Made by a program: the position numbers and the translations under genes
In this document: positions 45,360 to 53,235 of the stretch, one piece after another
How positions within the stretch are numbered: the stretch's first letter is position 1
How the letters are laid out: each line of letters begins with the position of its first letter
Notes under the pieces: model-generated
Told to the model about the DNA's origin: nothing
The model's input: the letters and a program-made list of their open reading frames with translations, nothing else
Databases searched by the model: none
Assembly (NCBI RefSeq): GCF_002269125.1
Contig: NZ_NQKI01000013.1
Span: 57,982 to 121,981, forward strand
Direction: 5' to 3'
Length of the DNA: 64,000 bases
From: Pseudomonas lundensis
GTDB taxonomy: Bacteria > Pseudomonadota > Gammaproteobacteria > Pseudomonadales > Pseudomonadaceae

Positions 45360-46604
45360 ATGGATACAGTGACCTTGAACCATCAGACCCTGGCCAGCCT
45401 GGGACTTGAATTGACTGATTACGATCACATGGTCGGCAGCTTTTATGACGGCGCGCTGGACCCGAAAATCATGGGGCGCACCTTGTGTGCCGTCAGGACG
45501 ATGTTCAAGGCCAACTACGCGACGCTGATTTTACGAGTGCCGGACCAGCCCGACCTCGGCCTGATGATCGTGGCGGGGGACATTGAGGGCGAGGGCGAGC
45601 TGACCTACCAGACCTACCCGCAAACCAATACCCCGTTTACCGGGCAGGCGCTGGATCAGGTGTTCACGGTCGAAGACATCATGAGCGAGGCCGACTGGGT
45701 CGCCTCAGCGTATTTCAAGGCCTACTGCGGGCCGCAGAACGTGTACCACGTGATGGGCGCCGATATTTCCACGCCCGATGGCGGCAAACTGCGCTTTCGC
45801 ATTACCCGACCCAAAACCTCACCGGCGTTTTCAGCGTCTGAACGGGCACTGTGCAGCATGTTTCTACCGCATTTACGCCGCGCGCTGCACATGCACAACC
45901 TGTTGGACCGCAGTGAGTCCATCAGCGAACTGTATTCCCAGGCCATCAGTCGCCTGTCGGTGGCCACCATCGTGCTCGATGAGACGGGCAAAGTTTTGCG
46001 CCTGAACCCGGTTGCCGAAGAAATCCTCAGCAGCGCCGACGGCCTGAAGTTGGTGGGCGGGCGTCTGGAAGCGACGTACCCCAGTGACAACCGCGAGCTG
46101 CAGCGACTGGTCAAACACGCCTTCAGCGCCGAAGTGCGCGACGGTGGCGTGACGGCGGACGCCATGTCCGTCACCCGGCCATCGGGTCAGGTCAGCCTCG
46201 GGGTGGTCGTGGAAGCGATTCCGTCGCTGGAGTGGGCCGAGGGTAAAAGCAAGCCCGCTGCCGTGGTGTACATCCGCGACGCAGTGGGCAAGTCGCTGGC
46301 CAGCGAAGTGGTGACCAAGCAGCTGTTCAACCTGACCAAGGCCGAAACCGCCCTGGCGATGGAGCTGGCCAATGGCTTGTCGCTGGAAGAAGCCGCGGAA
46401 AACCTCAATATTCGGCGCAACACGGCCCGGGCGCACTTGCGCTCGATCTTCTCCAAAACCGGCGTGCGGCGTCAGACCGAACTGGTGAGGATTTTGCTGA
46501 ACAGCGTGGTCGCGTTGGGAAAGCCCAAGTGCGCCTTGCGAACGCCTGACAAAGTGGTGGTCCCGGCTCCGCAACTGGCACGTTCTGTACGACAGACCGC
46601 CTGA
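45360..46604 (+). CDS. LuxR-type transcriptional regulator (TeiR-like)
   Basis: A 414-residue regulator. The N-terminal 200 residues form an unassigned sensor domain (DYDHMVGSFYDGALDPKIMG), the middle about 210-320 resembles a PAS domain (SVATIVLDETGKVLRLNPVA), and the C-terminus is a LuxR-type helix-turn-helix (LTKAETALAMELANGLSLEE, AAENLNIRRNTARAHLRSIF). TeiR of Comamonas testosteroni, an activator of steroid degradation, has a PAS-plus-LuxR layout. The start at 45360 follows GCGAGGAAACG; 167 bp separate it from the exporter. It is the best candidate for binding the dyad repeated across this locus. Confidence 0.85.
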   Translation: MDTVTLNHQTLASLGLELTDYDHMVGSFYDGALDPKIMGRTLCAVRTMFKANYATLILRVPDQPDLGLMIVAGDIEGEGELTYQTYPQTNTPFTGQALDQVFTVEDIMSEADWVASAYFKAYCGPQNVYHVMGADISTPDGGKLRFRITRPKTSPAFSASERALCSMFLPHLRRALHMHNLLDRSESISELYSQAISRLSVATIVLDETGKVLRLNPVAEEILSSADGLKLVGGRLEATYPSDNRELQRLVKHAFSAEVRDGGVTADAMSVTRPSGQVSLGVVVEAIPSLEWAEGKSKPAAVVYIRDAVGKSLASEVVTKQLFNLTKAETALAMELANGLSLEEAAENLNIRRNTARAHLRSIFSKTGVRRQTELVRILLNSVVALGKPKCALRTPDKVVVPAPQLARSVRQTA

Positions 46605-46650
46605 CGCTTCTTAAGCCAATAGACGCAGAGGTTGAAACCGCCGTCTGTTG

Positions 46651-46668
46651 ATCGTCCATCGGGCCACC
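46651..46668. promoter_or_regulatory. Possible dyad operator E before the HsdA-like gene
   Basis: Read on the minus strand, the sequence is GGTGGCCCGATGGACGAT. Its last eight bases equal those of the copy at 41616, while the other half is weaker. It ends 29 bp before the HsdA-like start codon. Confidence 0.3.
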
Positions 46669-46697
46669 AAGGGCCTGTACTTATCGAGGAAGATTTT

Positions 46698-47465
46698 ATG
46701 CCAGTGACAGCTGTCAGCGGCTCCGCGTCCGGGATCGGGGCTGCCGTGTGTGAGGCATTGCGTGCAGCGGGGCATCGCATCATCGGGATCGACCGCGCAC
46801 AGGCTGACGTGATTGCCGATTTGTCCAGCAAAGCCGGCAGGCAACAGGCGGTAGCGCAGGTCCTGGAACAGTGCGGCGGGGTGCTGGACGGGCTGGTGTG
46901 TTGCGCCGGCCTGGGGGTCACTGCGTCATCCAGCAGCCTGGTGTTGGCGGTGAATTACTTTGGCGTCAGCGAATTGCTGGAGGGACTGGCCGATGCATTG
47001 TCCAAAGGTGCTCACCCGGCCGCGCTGGTGATCGGCTCAGTAGCCTCGACCCATGCTGGCGCTGATCAGCAACCCATGGTCACGGCCATGCTTGCTGGGG
47101 ATGAAGCCCAAGCGCTGGAGCTGGCCAACACCTTGGCGCAGCCCCACATTGCCTATGCCAGCTCCAAATATGCTGTCACCTGCGATGCGCGCCGCAAAGC
47201 CGTGCGATGGGCCGCACAGGGCATACGCTTGAATGTGATTGCTCCGGGCGCCGTGGAAACACCGCTGCATCAAGCCGCCAAAGACGACGCCCGGTTTGGC
47301 AAAGCCGTGCGCGAGTTTGTAGCGCCGTTGGGGCGTGCCGGAGAACCGGCTGAAATCGCCCAAGCGGTGGCCTTTTTACAATCGCCGCAGGCCAGTTTCA
47401 TCACCGGCAGTGTGCTATTTGTCGACGGCGGGATGGACGCCATGGCGCGTCCCCAACGATTTTGA
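46698..47465 (+). CDS. hsdA: Short-chain dehydrogenase, 3-alpha-hydroxysteroid dehydrogenase-like
   Basis: A 255-residue SDR resembling the 3-alpha-hydroxysteroid dehydrogenase/carbonyl reductase of Comamonas testosteroni: SGSASGIGAAVCEALRAAGH at the cofactor loop, IDRAQADVIADLSSKAGRQQ, DGLVCCAGLGVT, VNYFGVSELLEGLADAL, SVASTHAG, the YASSK catalytic pair, and the ending VDGGMDAMARPQRF. The long insert around QQPMVTAMLAGDEAQALELA also fits that enzyme. It would interconvert a 3-hydroxyl and a 3-keto group on a steroid-like substrate. It follows the LuxR-type regulator by 93 bp and starts after CGAGGAAGATTTT. Confidence 0.82.
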   Translation: MPVTAVSGSASGIGAAVCEALRAAGHRIIGIDRAQADVIADLSSKAGRQQAVAQVLEQCGGVLDGLVCCAGLGVTASSSSLVLAVNYFGVSELLEGLADALSKGAHPAALVIGSVASTHAGADQQPMVTAMLAGDEAQALELANTLAQPHIAYASSKYAVTCDARRKAVRWAAQGIRLNVIAPGAVETPLHQAAKDDARFGKAVREFVAPLGRAGEPAEIAQAVAFLQSPQASFITGSVLFVDGGMDAMARPQRF

Positions 47466-47480
47466 GCCCAAGGAATTCCC

Positions 47481-48308
47481 ATGAATAAAGTGGCATTTGT
47501 GACCGGTGCCAGCCGTGGTATTGGCCGTGAGACCGCACTGGCGTTTGCCCGTGCCGGGTTTGACCTGGCCATCAGTGCTCGCAGCGTGGAAGAAGGCCAA
47601 AGCCATCGCCACGGCTTATCTAACCCCGACGGCACGCCGCTGCCCGGCAGTTTGAATGGCACGGCCCAGGCGATTCGCGCACTGGGCCGCAAGGCGTTGG
47701 TGGTGCCCATGGACTTGCTCGACAGCGGGTCGGTGCTGGCAGCCAGCACGGCGGTACTGGCTGAATACGGCCGGGTCGATGTGCTGGTCAATAACGCCAT
47801 TTACCAGGGCAGCGACCTGAATGCACCGTTTATGGAACTGGCCCCTGACACCCTTGAACGCGTGTTTCAAGGGTATGTCATGACGCCGTTCCTGCTCACC
47901 CGCGCCGTGGTCAGCGCCATGCTGGAACAGGGCGGCGGGGTGGTGATCAACGTGACGTCCGGTGCGGGCGAATCCGATCCACCGGTGGCAGCCGGTAAAG
48001 GTGGCTGGGGGTATGCCTATGGCGCGGGCAAGGCTGCGGTTTCCAGGCTCTCGGGGATTTTATCGGTGGAGTTGGGTGAGCAGGGTATTCGCGCTTTTAC
48101 GCTCAATCCGGGGGTGGTCACCACCGACGCTTTGCGCGCCACCATTGGCGACAAAGGCGTAATAGCCCTGCGTGCGGGGTCTGCACCGCCCGAGGTGCCA
48201 GCGGCCGTAATGCTCTGGCTGGCCACTGATGCAGCAGCGGTGGACCATCAACGCAAGACCATTCATTGCCAGCCTTTTGCGCGCGAGCACGGGATTGTGC
48301 AGTGGTAG
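47481..48308 (+). CDS. Short-chain dehydrogenase/reductase
   Basis: A 275-residue SDR with TGASRGIGRETALAFARAGF as the NAD(P) loop, LVNNAIYQGSDLNAPF, the serine in INVTSGAGESD and YGAGK as the catalytic pair (YAYGAGKAAVSRLSGIL). The insertion EEGQSHRHGLSNPDGTPLPG after strand 2 is found in SDRs that act on polycyclic or steroid-like ketones, but I cannot name the substrate. It lies 15 bp after the HsdA-like gene, so they form an operon. It could handle a hydroxyl at another position of the same compound. Confidence 0.8.
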   Translation: MNKVAFVTGASRGIGRETALAFARAGFDLAISARSVEEGQSHRHGLSNPDGTPLPGSLNGTAQAIRALGRKALVVPMDLLDSGSVLAASTAVLAEYGRVDVLVNNAIYQGSDLNAPFMELAPDTLERVFQGYVMTPFLLTRAVVSAMLEQGGGVVINVTSGAGESDPPVAAGKGGWGYAYGAGKAAVSRLSGILSVELGEQGIRAFTLNPGVVTTDALRATIGDKGVIALRAGSAPPEVPAAVMLWLATDAAAVDHQRKTIHCQPFAREHGIVQW

Positions 48309-48322
48309 ACGCTTATCGGCTT

Positions 48323-48358
48323 CCCTCCACCCCTCTTTCAAGGGTGAGGTGTGGAGGG
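48323..48358 (+). terminator. Hairpin after the SDR pair
   Basis: CCCTCCAC at 48323-48330 pairs with GTGGAGGG at 48351-48358, and after one mismatch CCTC pairs with GAGG. No T tract follows. Confidence 0.35.
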
Positions 48359-48428
48359 GGCGCTCCAGGGGCTGTACGTCCTGCTTTCAATGCCGCCTGA
48401 CCGAGGGTAGGTACATTTCCCACGGCGC

Positions 48429-48446
48429 CTAGTCCATCTGAACGAT
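48429..48446 (+). promoter_or_regulatory. Dyad operator C of the catabolic regulon
   Basis: CTAGTCCATCTGAACGAT, 15 of 18 bases identical to the copy at 41616 and sharing the left CTAGTCC with the copy at 25503. It ends 70 bp before the start of the Rieske oxygenase gene. Confidence 0.55.
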
Positions 48447-48516
48447 GAACCCGCCCGTACCCTGGTTGAAGATCATCGGGCACGTCTCGAGGCCGTTAAC
48501 CGGAGGAATAATAAAA

Positions 48517-49554
48517 ATGACCAAACTCGCAGAAATCCACGTCGAAAATGCATTGTCGCCGCGCTTCGGCCGGGGCTGGCATTGTTTGGGCGAAGCGGAT
48601 GAGTACCGTGATGGCAAGCTGCATACCTTGAATGTTTTTGGCTCCCGGCTATTGGCCTTTGCAACTTCGACCGGCGAGATCAGCGTACTTGACGCGCATT
48701 GCCCGCACATGGGCGCAGATTTGTCCAAGGGCACGATTGAGAACGACCGTGTTGTGTGCCCGTTCCACCACTGGCAATACGACGCCAGCGGCAAGTGTGT
48801 CGAAATCCCTTATTGCAAACGCATCCCGCCCAAAGCCAAAACCCGCGCCTGGCAAACCTGTGAAGTCAACAAGTTGCTGTTCGTGTGGAATAACCCCGAA
48901 GGCAAACCGCCCGCCGAAGACGTGGTCATTCCGTACTTGCCCGAAATGGACAGTGACGAGTGGCTGCACAGTTGGCACATGGACAAACTGATCATCAACA
49001 CCCAACCGCGCGAGCTGGTCGACAACTTGGTGGATGCGCAGCATTTCGGTCCGGTCCATGGCACCCCGACCAAGTACTTTCACAACGTCTTTCAGGGCCA
49101 CATCGCCCAGCAAATTTTCCACGGCGATTCCGAGCGCCTGGGCGGCGACCTGGTGGCCGAATCGGCCTACTACGGCCCGGCCACGCACTTCACCCGCATG
49201 AGTGCCATGTTCGACGGTCAAGAGATCAAGTCCATCCTGCTCAACTGCCACGTACCGATCGGCCCCAACAGTTTCGAATTGCGCTTCGGTTGCATGGTGA
49301 AAAAAGTGCCGGGCTGGAGTGATGCGCAAAACGAAGCACTGGCCATCGATTACGTGCAGCGCAACCGCGACTCGTTCTATCAGGACGTGGACATCTGGAC
49401 CCACAAGATTCGCGTCAACAACCCGGTGCTGGCCGAAGGCGACGGCCCGGTGTACCAGTTGCGCGAGTGGTATCAGCAGTTCTTCACCGATGAGGCCAGC
49501 GTCCCCGCCAGCATGGCCGAGTGCCGCGAGTACACCACGGTGGATAATCGCTGA
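48517..49554 (+). CDS. kshA: Rieske oxygenase, 3-ketosteroid 9-alpha-hydroxylase (KshA)-like
   Basis: A 345-residue terminal oxygenase. The Rieske [2Fe-2S] ligands are C-P-H and C-P-F-H, spaced as CxH-x16-CxxH (CPHMGADL, VVCPFHHWQYDASGKC). The mononuclear iron site is ELVDNLVDAQHFGPVHG, matching the DxxHxxxxH pattern. The stretches GWHCLGEADEYRDG, EIPYCKRIPPKAKTRAWQT and YFHNVFQGHIAQQ are like KshA of actinobacteria and Proteobacteria. It would hydroxylate the polycyclic substrate and needs electrons from a reductase (KshB), which is not encoded nearby. The ATG follows CGGAGGAA. Dyad operator C stands upstream. Confidence 0.85.
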   Translation: MTKLAEIHVENALSPRFGRGWHCLGEADEYRDGKLHTLNVFGSRLLAFATSTGEISVLDAHCPHMGADLSKGTIENDRVVCPFHHWQYDASGKCVEIPYCKRIPPKAKTRAWQTCEVNKLLFVWNNPEGKPPAEDVVIPYLPEMDSDEWLHSWHMDKLIINTQPRELVDNLVDAQHFGPVHGTPTKYFHNVFQGHIAQQIFHGDSERLGGDLVAESAYYGPATHFTRMSAMFDGQEIKSILLNCHVPIGPNSFELRFGCMVKKVPGWSDAQNEALAIDYVQRNRDSFYQDVDIWTHKIRVNNPVLAEGDGPVYQLREWYQQFFTDEASVPASMAECREYTTVDNR

Positions 49555-49628
49555 ACAACACTGGCTTTTTGATCCACGCTGCTTAAGATGGCCGACAGCT
49601 CATCACCATCAGGCTTGGATCAGGGCCA

Positions 49629-50642
49629 ATGTTGAACAAAGACACCATCTCCATTCACTTGGTGCGCGAAGCGCTGTTGCAAAGCTGTGCTTCGCCGCAA
49701 ACCATGCAGGACGTGTTGCACGCGGTGGGGGTGGATCCCGCGCTGCTGGAGGACGCCGAAGGTCGCGTGCCTGCCCATACCTATGCGCGTATGTGGCGCT
49801 TGCTGGCTCACCGTCTGGATGATGAGTTTTTTGGCATGGACCCGCGCAAGCTGCGCTCCGGGAGCCTGGCGTTCATGTGCCGTGCGGCCATGGCACAGCC
49901 CACGCTGGTGCAGGGGCTGGAAGTGGTGCTGGGCTTTTTGTCGCTGATGCTGGAACGCCTGCCCGCCACATTGGTGCGTCGCCAGAGCCTGGCGGAAATC
50001 GTCTTGCAGGAGCCTGCTGAAGATCCGGCGCGGGCCTTCACCTACTTTACATACTGGATGATGGTGCACGGGGTGGCGTGCTGGCTGGTCGGTCGGCGTA
50101 TTCCGATCCTGGCCATCGAGCTGCGTTGTGCGCAGCCTGCCCATGGCGATGATTACGCGGTGATGTTTTCCGAGAATTTGCGTTTCGGGCGCCCGCGTAC
50201 ACGGATGATTTTCGCGGCCGATTGCCTGGATGCGCCGATCAAGCGCAATGAAGATGAATTACAGCGGTTTCTGGCGCAGGCACCGGCCAATATTCTGGTC
50301 AAGTACCGTGACCCGCAAAGCCTGGCCAGTCAGATCAAGCAGGATTTGCGGCAGTTGCCCGCTGCACAGTGGCCCGAGACCGAAGGCCTGGCGCACACGC
50401 TGTGCATGTCAGCCTCAACGTTACGCCGACGTCTGGCCGAAGAAGGGCAGACGTATCAGGGGCTCAAGGACGGGGTGCGCAAGGAGCTGGCCATTGGTTG
50501 GCTGGCCGAGCCTGAATTGAGTTTTGCCGACATCGCATCCAACCTGGGGTTTGCCGACACCAGCTCGTTCTACAAAGCGTTTCGCAAGTGGTCAGGGACC
50601 AATCCGGGGCATTACCGCACCCTGATTCTGGGCGTCAATTGA
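49629..50642 (+). CDS. AraC family transcriptional regulator
   Basis: A 337-residue regulator with an N-terminal arabinose-binding-like domain (PF12625 type; ALLQSCASPQTMQDVLHAVG to about residue 210) and a C-terminal pair of helix-turn-helices (LCMSASTLRRRLAEEGQTYQ and LSFADIASNLGFADTSSFYK, ending FRKWSGTNPGHYR). Relatives regulate catabolism of hydrophobic or lipid-like compounds. It starts after the Rieske gene in the same direction with 74 bp between, so it may control that gene or be co-transcribed. The ligand is unknown. Confidence 0.85.
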   Translation: MLNKDTISIHLVREALLQSCASPQTMQDVLHAVGVDPALLEDAEGRVPAHTYARMWRLLAHRLDDEFFGMDPRKLRSGSLAFMCRAAMAQPTLVQGLEVVLGFLSLMLERLPATLVRRQSLAEIVLQEPAEDPARAFTYFTYWMMVHGVACWLVGRRIPILAIELRCAQPAHGDDYAVMFSENLRFGRPRTRMIFAADCLDAPIKRNEDELQRFLAQAPANILVKYRDPQSLASQIKQDLRQLPAAQWPETEGLAHTLCMSASTLRRRLAEEGQTYQGLKDGVRKELAIGWLAEPELSFADIASNLGFADTSSFYKAFRKWSGTNPGHYRTLILGVN

Positions 50643-50675
50643 ACAGGCCTGCCACGGTGGCCGCGGCAGGCCTGT
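50643..50675. terminator. Hairpin between convergent araC-like and sulP genes
   Basis: ACAGGCCTGCC at 50643-50653 and GGCAGGCCTGT at 50665-50675 form a perfect 11-bp stem with an 11-nt loop in the 42-bp gap between two convergent genes. It may serve both, but neither side has a strong T tract. Confidence 0.5.
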
Positions 50676-50684
50676 GCAGCACGA

Positions 50685-52226
50685 TCAGGTAGCGGTCGAG
50701 CCGAGACCGGCAGTGGTTCGGGTTCGTCCTTCCAGCCGGCGTTTCAACCCGCGTGGTTCGATGATCAGTCTTGAACCGCTGGCCGCATTGGCCCGCGCCC
50801 ACTCCTCAAGCAGTTCGAGGCAGGCATGGTCGATGTAGCTGAGGTTGGTCAAGGGCACGTGCAGGGTTGAACCGGCAGGCACCTGCGCAAGGATGCGGGT
50901 CAACGCCGGGACTTTGAGAAAAGTCGCCGCACCTGTCAGCCGCAGTTCCAGCTCATGGGCGGCCGCGAGCGGAGTGAGGCTGATTTTCAGGCGCGCCGCT
51001 TTCCAGGCCAGTTTGGCCAGTGTCAGGGCAAAGCCCACCAGCACCCCTGTCAGCAAGTCGGTGAAGATGATCGCCAGCGCCGTCGCGGCATAGGTAAACA
51101 TCGGCATGCGTCCATACCGGGCAAGGCCGCGAAAGGCCTTAAAGTCCACCAGCTTGATCCCGGTGTAAACCAGTACACCCGCGAGGCTCGCCACCGGAAT
51201 CTGTTGCAGCATGCTGGACAGCAACAACACGAACGCCAGTAGCCATGCACCGTGCAATATCGCTGACAGCCGCGTGGTGGCACCGGCCTGAACGTTGGCC
51301 GAACTGCGCACGATCACCCCGGTCATCGGTAATGCCCCGAGCAGGCCACATAGCATATTGCCAACACCCTGAGCGCTGAGCTCTTTGTCAAAATCCGAGC
51401 GCTGGCCGTTGTGCATGCGGTCCACCGCCGCTGCTGATAACAAGGTCTCGGCACTGGCGATGAAGGCGACGGTGAACGCGGCCAGCAACAGGGCCGGGTC
51501 GGCCAGATTCAGCAGATCGGCAGGGCGCAGCCAGTCGATGGCATCGGCCAGGTTGTCGGGAACGTCGACCCGTTTGACCGACAGGTCCAGCAGCAGGCTG
51601 AGCCCGGTGGTCAGGCCGACACCCAGCAAGGCACCGGGGACGAACCGCAAGCGCTGCGGTCGGCACTTGTCCCACAAGGCCATCACCCCGATGGTGCCCA
51701 GGCCCAATGCCCCTGCTTGCCAGCCGAGCCCGCCGCCCAGCGTCGGAAGGGCAGCCAGCAGCGCGTGCGGGAAGCCCGTGAGGTTAGCCAGCCCTGAAGG
51801 CTGCGGCGTGCCGTCGAGCATCACATGCAGTTGGGACAACACGATCAGCACGCCGATCCCGGCCAGCATGCCGTACACCACGGCCGGGGCCGTGACGCGA
51901 AACCAGCAGCCCAGACGCAAGCGCCCGGCCAGCAATTGCAGCAGGCCCGCCAGTAGCAGGATCGGCCCCAACATGGCCATGCCGTGTTGGCGCACGATTT
52001 CAAATACCAGCACCGCCAGCCCGGCGGCCGGGCCGCTGACCTGTAACGGCGAGCCAGCCAGCCAGCCCACCACCAACCCGCCGATGATGCCCGTGATCAA
52101 CCCCTTGGCGGGTGGCATGCCGGAGGCGATGGCAATGCCCATGCACAAAGGCAGGGCGACCAGAAACACCACCACTGAGGCCATCAGTTCGCGGGGCACG
52201 ATTGTTTTTAAGTGTTCAGCACGCAT
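50685..52226 (-). CDS. SulP family anion transporter
   Basis: A 513-residue transporter with ten or more hydrophobic helices, the SulP segments KGLITGIIGGLVVGWLAGSP and ALLAAFTVAFIASAETLLSA, and a shortened C-terminal STAS domain (LRLTGAATFLKVPALTRILA, LTNLSYIDHACLELLEEWAR). Members carry sulfate, bicarbonate or dicarboxylates. The gene lies 78 bp after a beta-carbonic anhydrase gene on the same strand, a pairing that suggests bicarbonate (BicA-like) transport. The start ATG is preceded by AGCGTTTCC with only a weak ribosome-binding site. Confidence 0.85.
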   Translation of the reverse strand: MRAEHLKTIVPRELMASVVVFLVALPLCMGIAIASGMPPAKGLITGIIGGLVVGWLAGSPLQVSGPAAGLAVLVFEIVRQHGMAMLGPILLLAGLLQLLAGRLRLGCWFRVTAPAVVYGMLAGIGVLIVLSQLHVMLDGTPQPSGLANLTGFPHALLAALPTLGGGLGWQAGALGLGTIGVMALWDKCRPQRLRFVPGALLGVGLTTGLSLLLDLSVKRVDVPDNLADAIDWLRPADLLNLADPALLLAAFTVAFIASAETLLSAAAVDRMHNGQRSDFDKELSAQGVGNMLCGLLGALPMTGVIVRSSANVQAGATTRLSAILHGAWLLAFVLLLSSMLQQIPVASLAGVLVYTGIKLVDFKAFRGLARYGRMPMFTYAATALAIIFTDLLTGVLVGFALTLAKLAWKAARLKISLTPLAAAHELELRLTGAATFLKVPALTRILAQVPAGSTLHVPLTNLSYIDHACLELLEEWARANAASGSRLIIEPRGLKRRLEGRTRTTAGLGSTAT

Positions 52227-52304
52227 GGAAACGCTCCCAAAGCAGGTTCAAGACGCCACGGGGCCTGGCTGCAGGCAGCCACGGCATGGCAACGTCAATG
52301 TCAG

Positions 52305-53021
52305 TTAAAAGCGCGCTTTGGGCGTCGCAGAAGGGATGTTGTGCACGTCGTTCAAGGGCCTGAAAGCCGCTAGTTCGGCGTCGTAGGCGTTGATTTCGCT
52401 GGTTTCGATGTTGTAGATCCAGCCATGGATAAATAATTGGCCATTTGCCAGGCGGGAAGCCACGGACGGGTGCGTGCGCAGGTGGTGCAACTGGGCGATC
52501 ACGTTTTCTTCAGTCAGGCGCTGCATGCTGTCGGTTTCACTGGCGCAGGTGCAGTTCTCCTGAACCATGGTTCTGGCCACTTCGGCATGACGTAGCCAGG
52601 CTTTGACGGTGGGCATGGCTGCAAGGCTGTCGGGGTTGAGTACACCGCGCATGGCCCCGCAGTCGGAATGCCCGCACACGATGATGTGCTGAACACCCAG
52701 CACCAGATTGGCGTATTCAATGGCCGTGGACACACCGCCGTTCATTTGCCCATAGGGCGGGACGACATTGCCGACGTTGCGCGTGACAAACAAATCGCCG
52801 GGAGCGCTTTGAGTGATGAGTTCGGGGACGATGCGCGAATCGGCACAGGCAATGAACATGGCGCGGGGACGTTGGGCGGTGGCGAGCTTTTTGAACAGGT
52901 CTTTCTGTTGCGGAAAGACGTCGTGATGAAAATGTAAAAAACCTTCGACGATGTGCTGCAGCGCTGCTTGGGGGGTGGCAGGGGCTGCAGCCAGCGACTG
53001 ATTATCCTTGGTACTCATCAT
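52305..53021 (-). CDS. Beta-class carbonic anhydrase
   Basis: A 238-residue beta-carbonic anhydrase. Zinc ligands are the cysteine and dyad in IACADSRIVPELIT (C, D, R) and the His and Cys in CGHSDCGAMRGVL. FVTRNVGNVVPPYG and STAIEYANLVLGVQHIIVCG are the other family blocks. It interconverts CO2 and bicarbonate in the cytoplasm. It precedes the SulP transporter on the same strand, so the two likely work together in bicarbonate supply. A long N-terminal lead (STKDNQSLAAAPATPQ) looks unstructured. Confidence 0.88.
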   Translation of the reverse strand: MMSTKDNQSLAAAPATPQAALQHIVEGFLHFHHDVFPQQKDLFKKLATAQRPRAMFIACADSRIVPELITQSAPGDLFVTRNVGNVVPPYGQMNGGVSTAIEYANLVLGVQHIIVCGHSDCGAMRGVLNPDSLAAMPTVKAWLRHAEVARTMVQENCTCASETDSMQRLTEENVIAQLHHLRTHPSVASRLANGQLFIHGWIYNIETSEINAYDAELAAFRPLNDVHNIPSATPKARF

Positions 53022-53187
53022 TCATCCTCTTTTGGTGTAACAGAGAAATTTCTGAAATTTTCAGAAATAAGTCGTGAGCGACTTGAGTGAAAAAGTACCG
53101 TTCAAAGCTTAACTGAAACTGAATTAACCGCTCTGGAACAAGGGTTTCGTAATGGCAATGAGCAAGTATTGGAAGGGGGCAAGCAGG

Positions 53188-53213
53188 CTCATGGGCGTGC
53201 AGTCGCCCATGAG
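53188..53213 (-). terminator. Hairpin after the permease gene
   Basis: CTCATGGGCG at 53188-53197 and CGCCCATGAG at 53204-53213 form a perfect 10-bp stem with a 6-nt loop, 23 bp beyond the permease stop on the minus strand. The following bases are C-rich rather than T-rich. Confidence 0.5.
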
Positions 53214-53235
53214 TTCAAAAGGGATAAAGCCGGAT

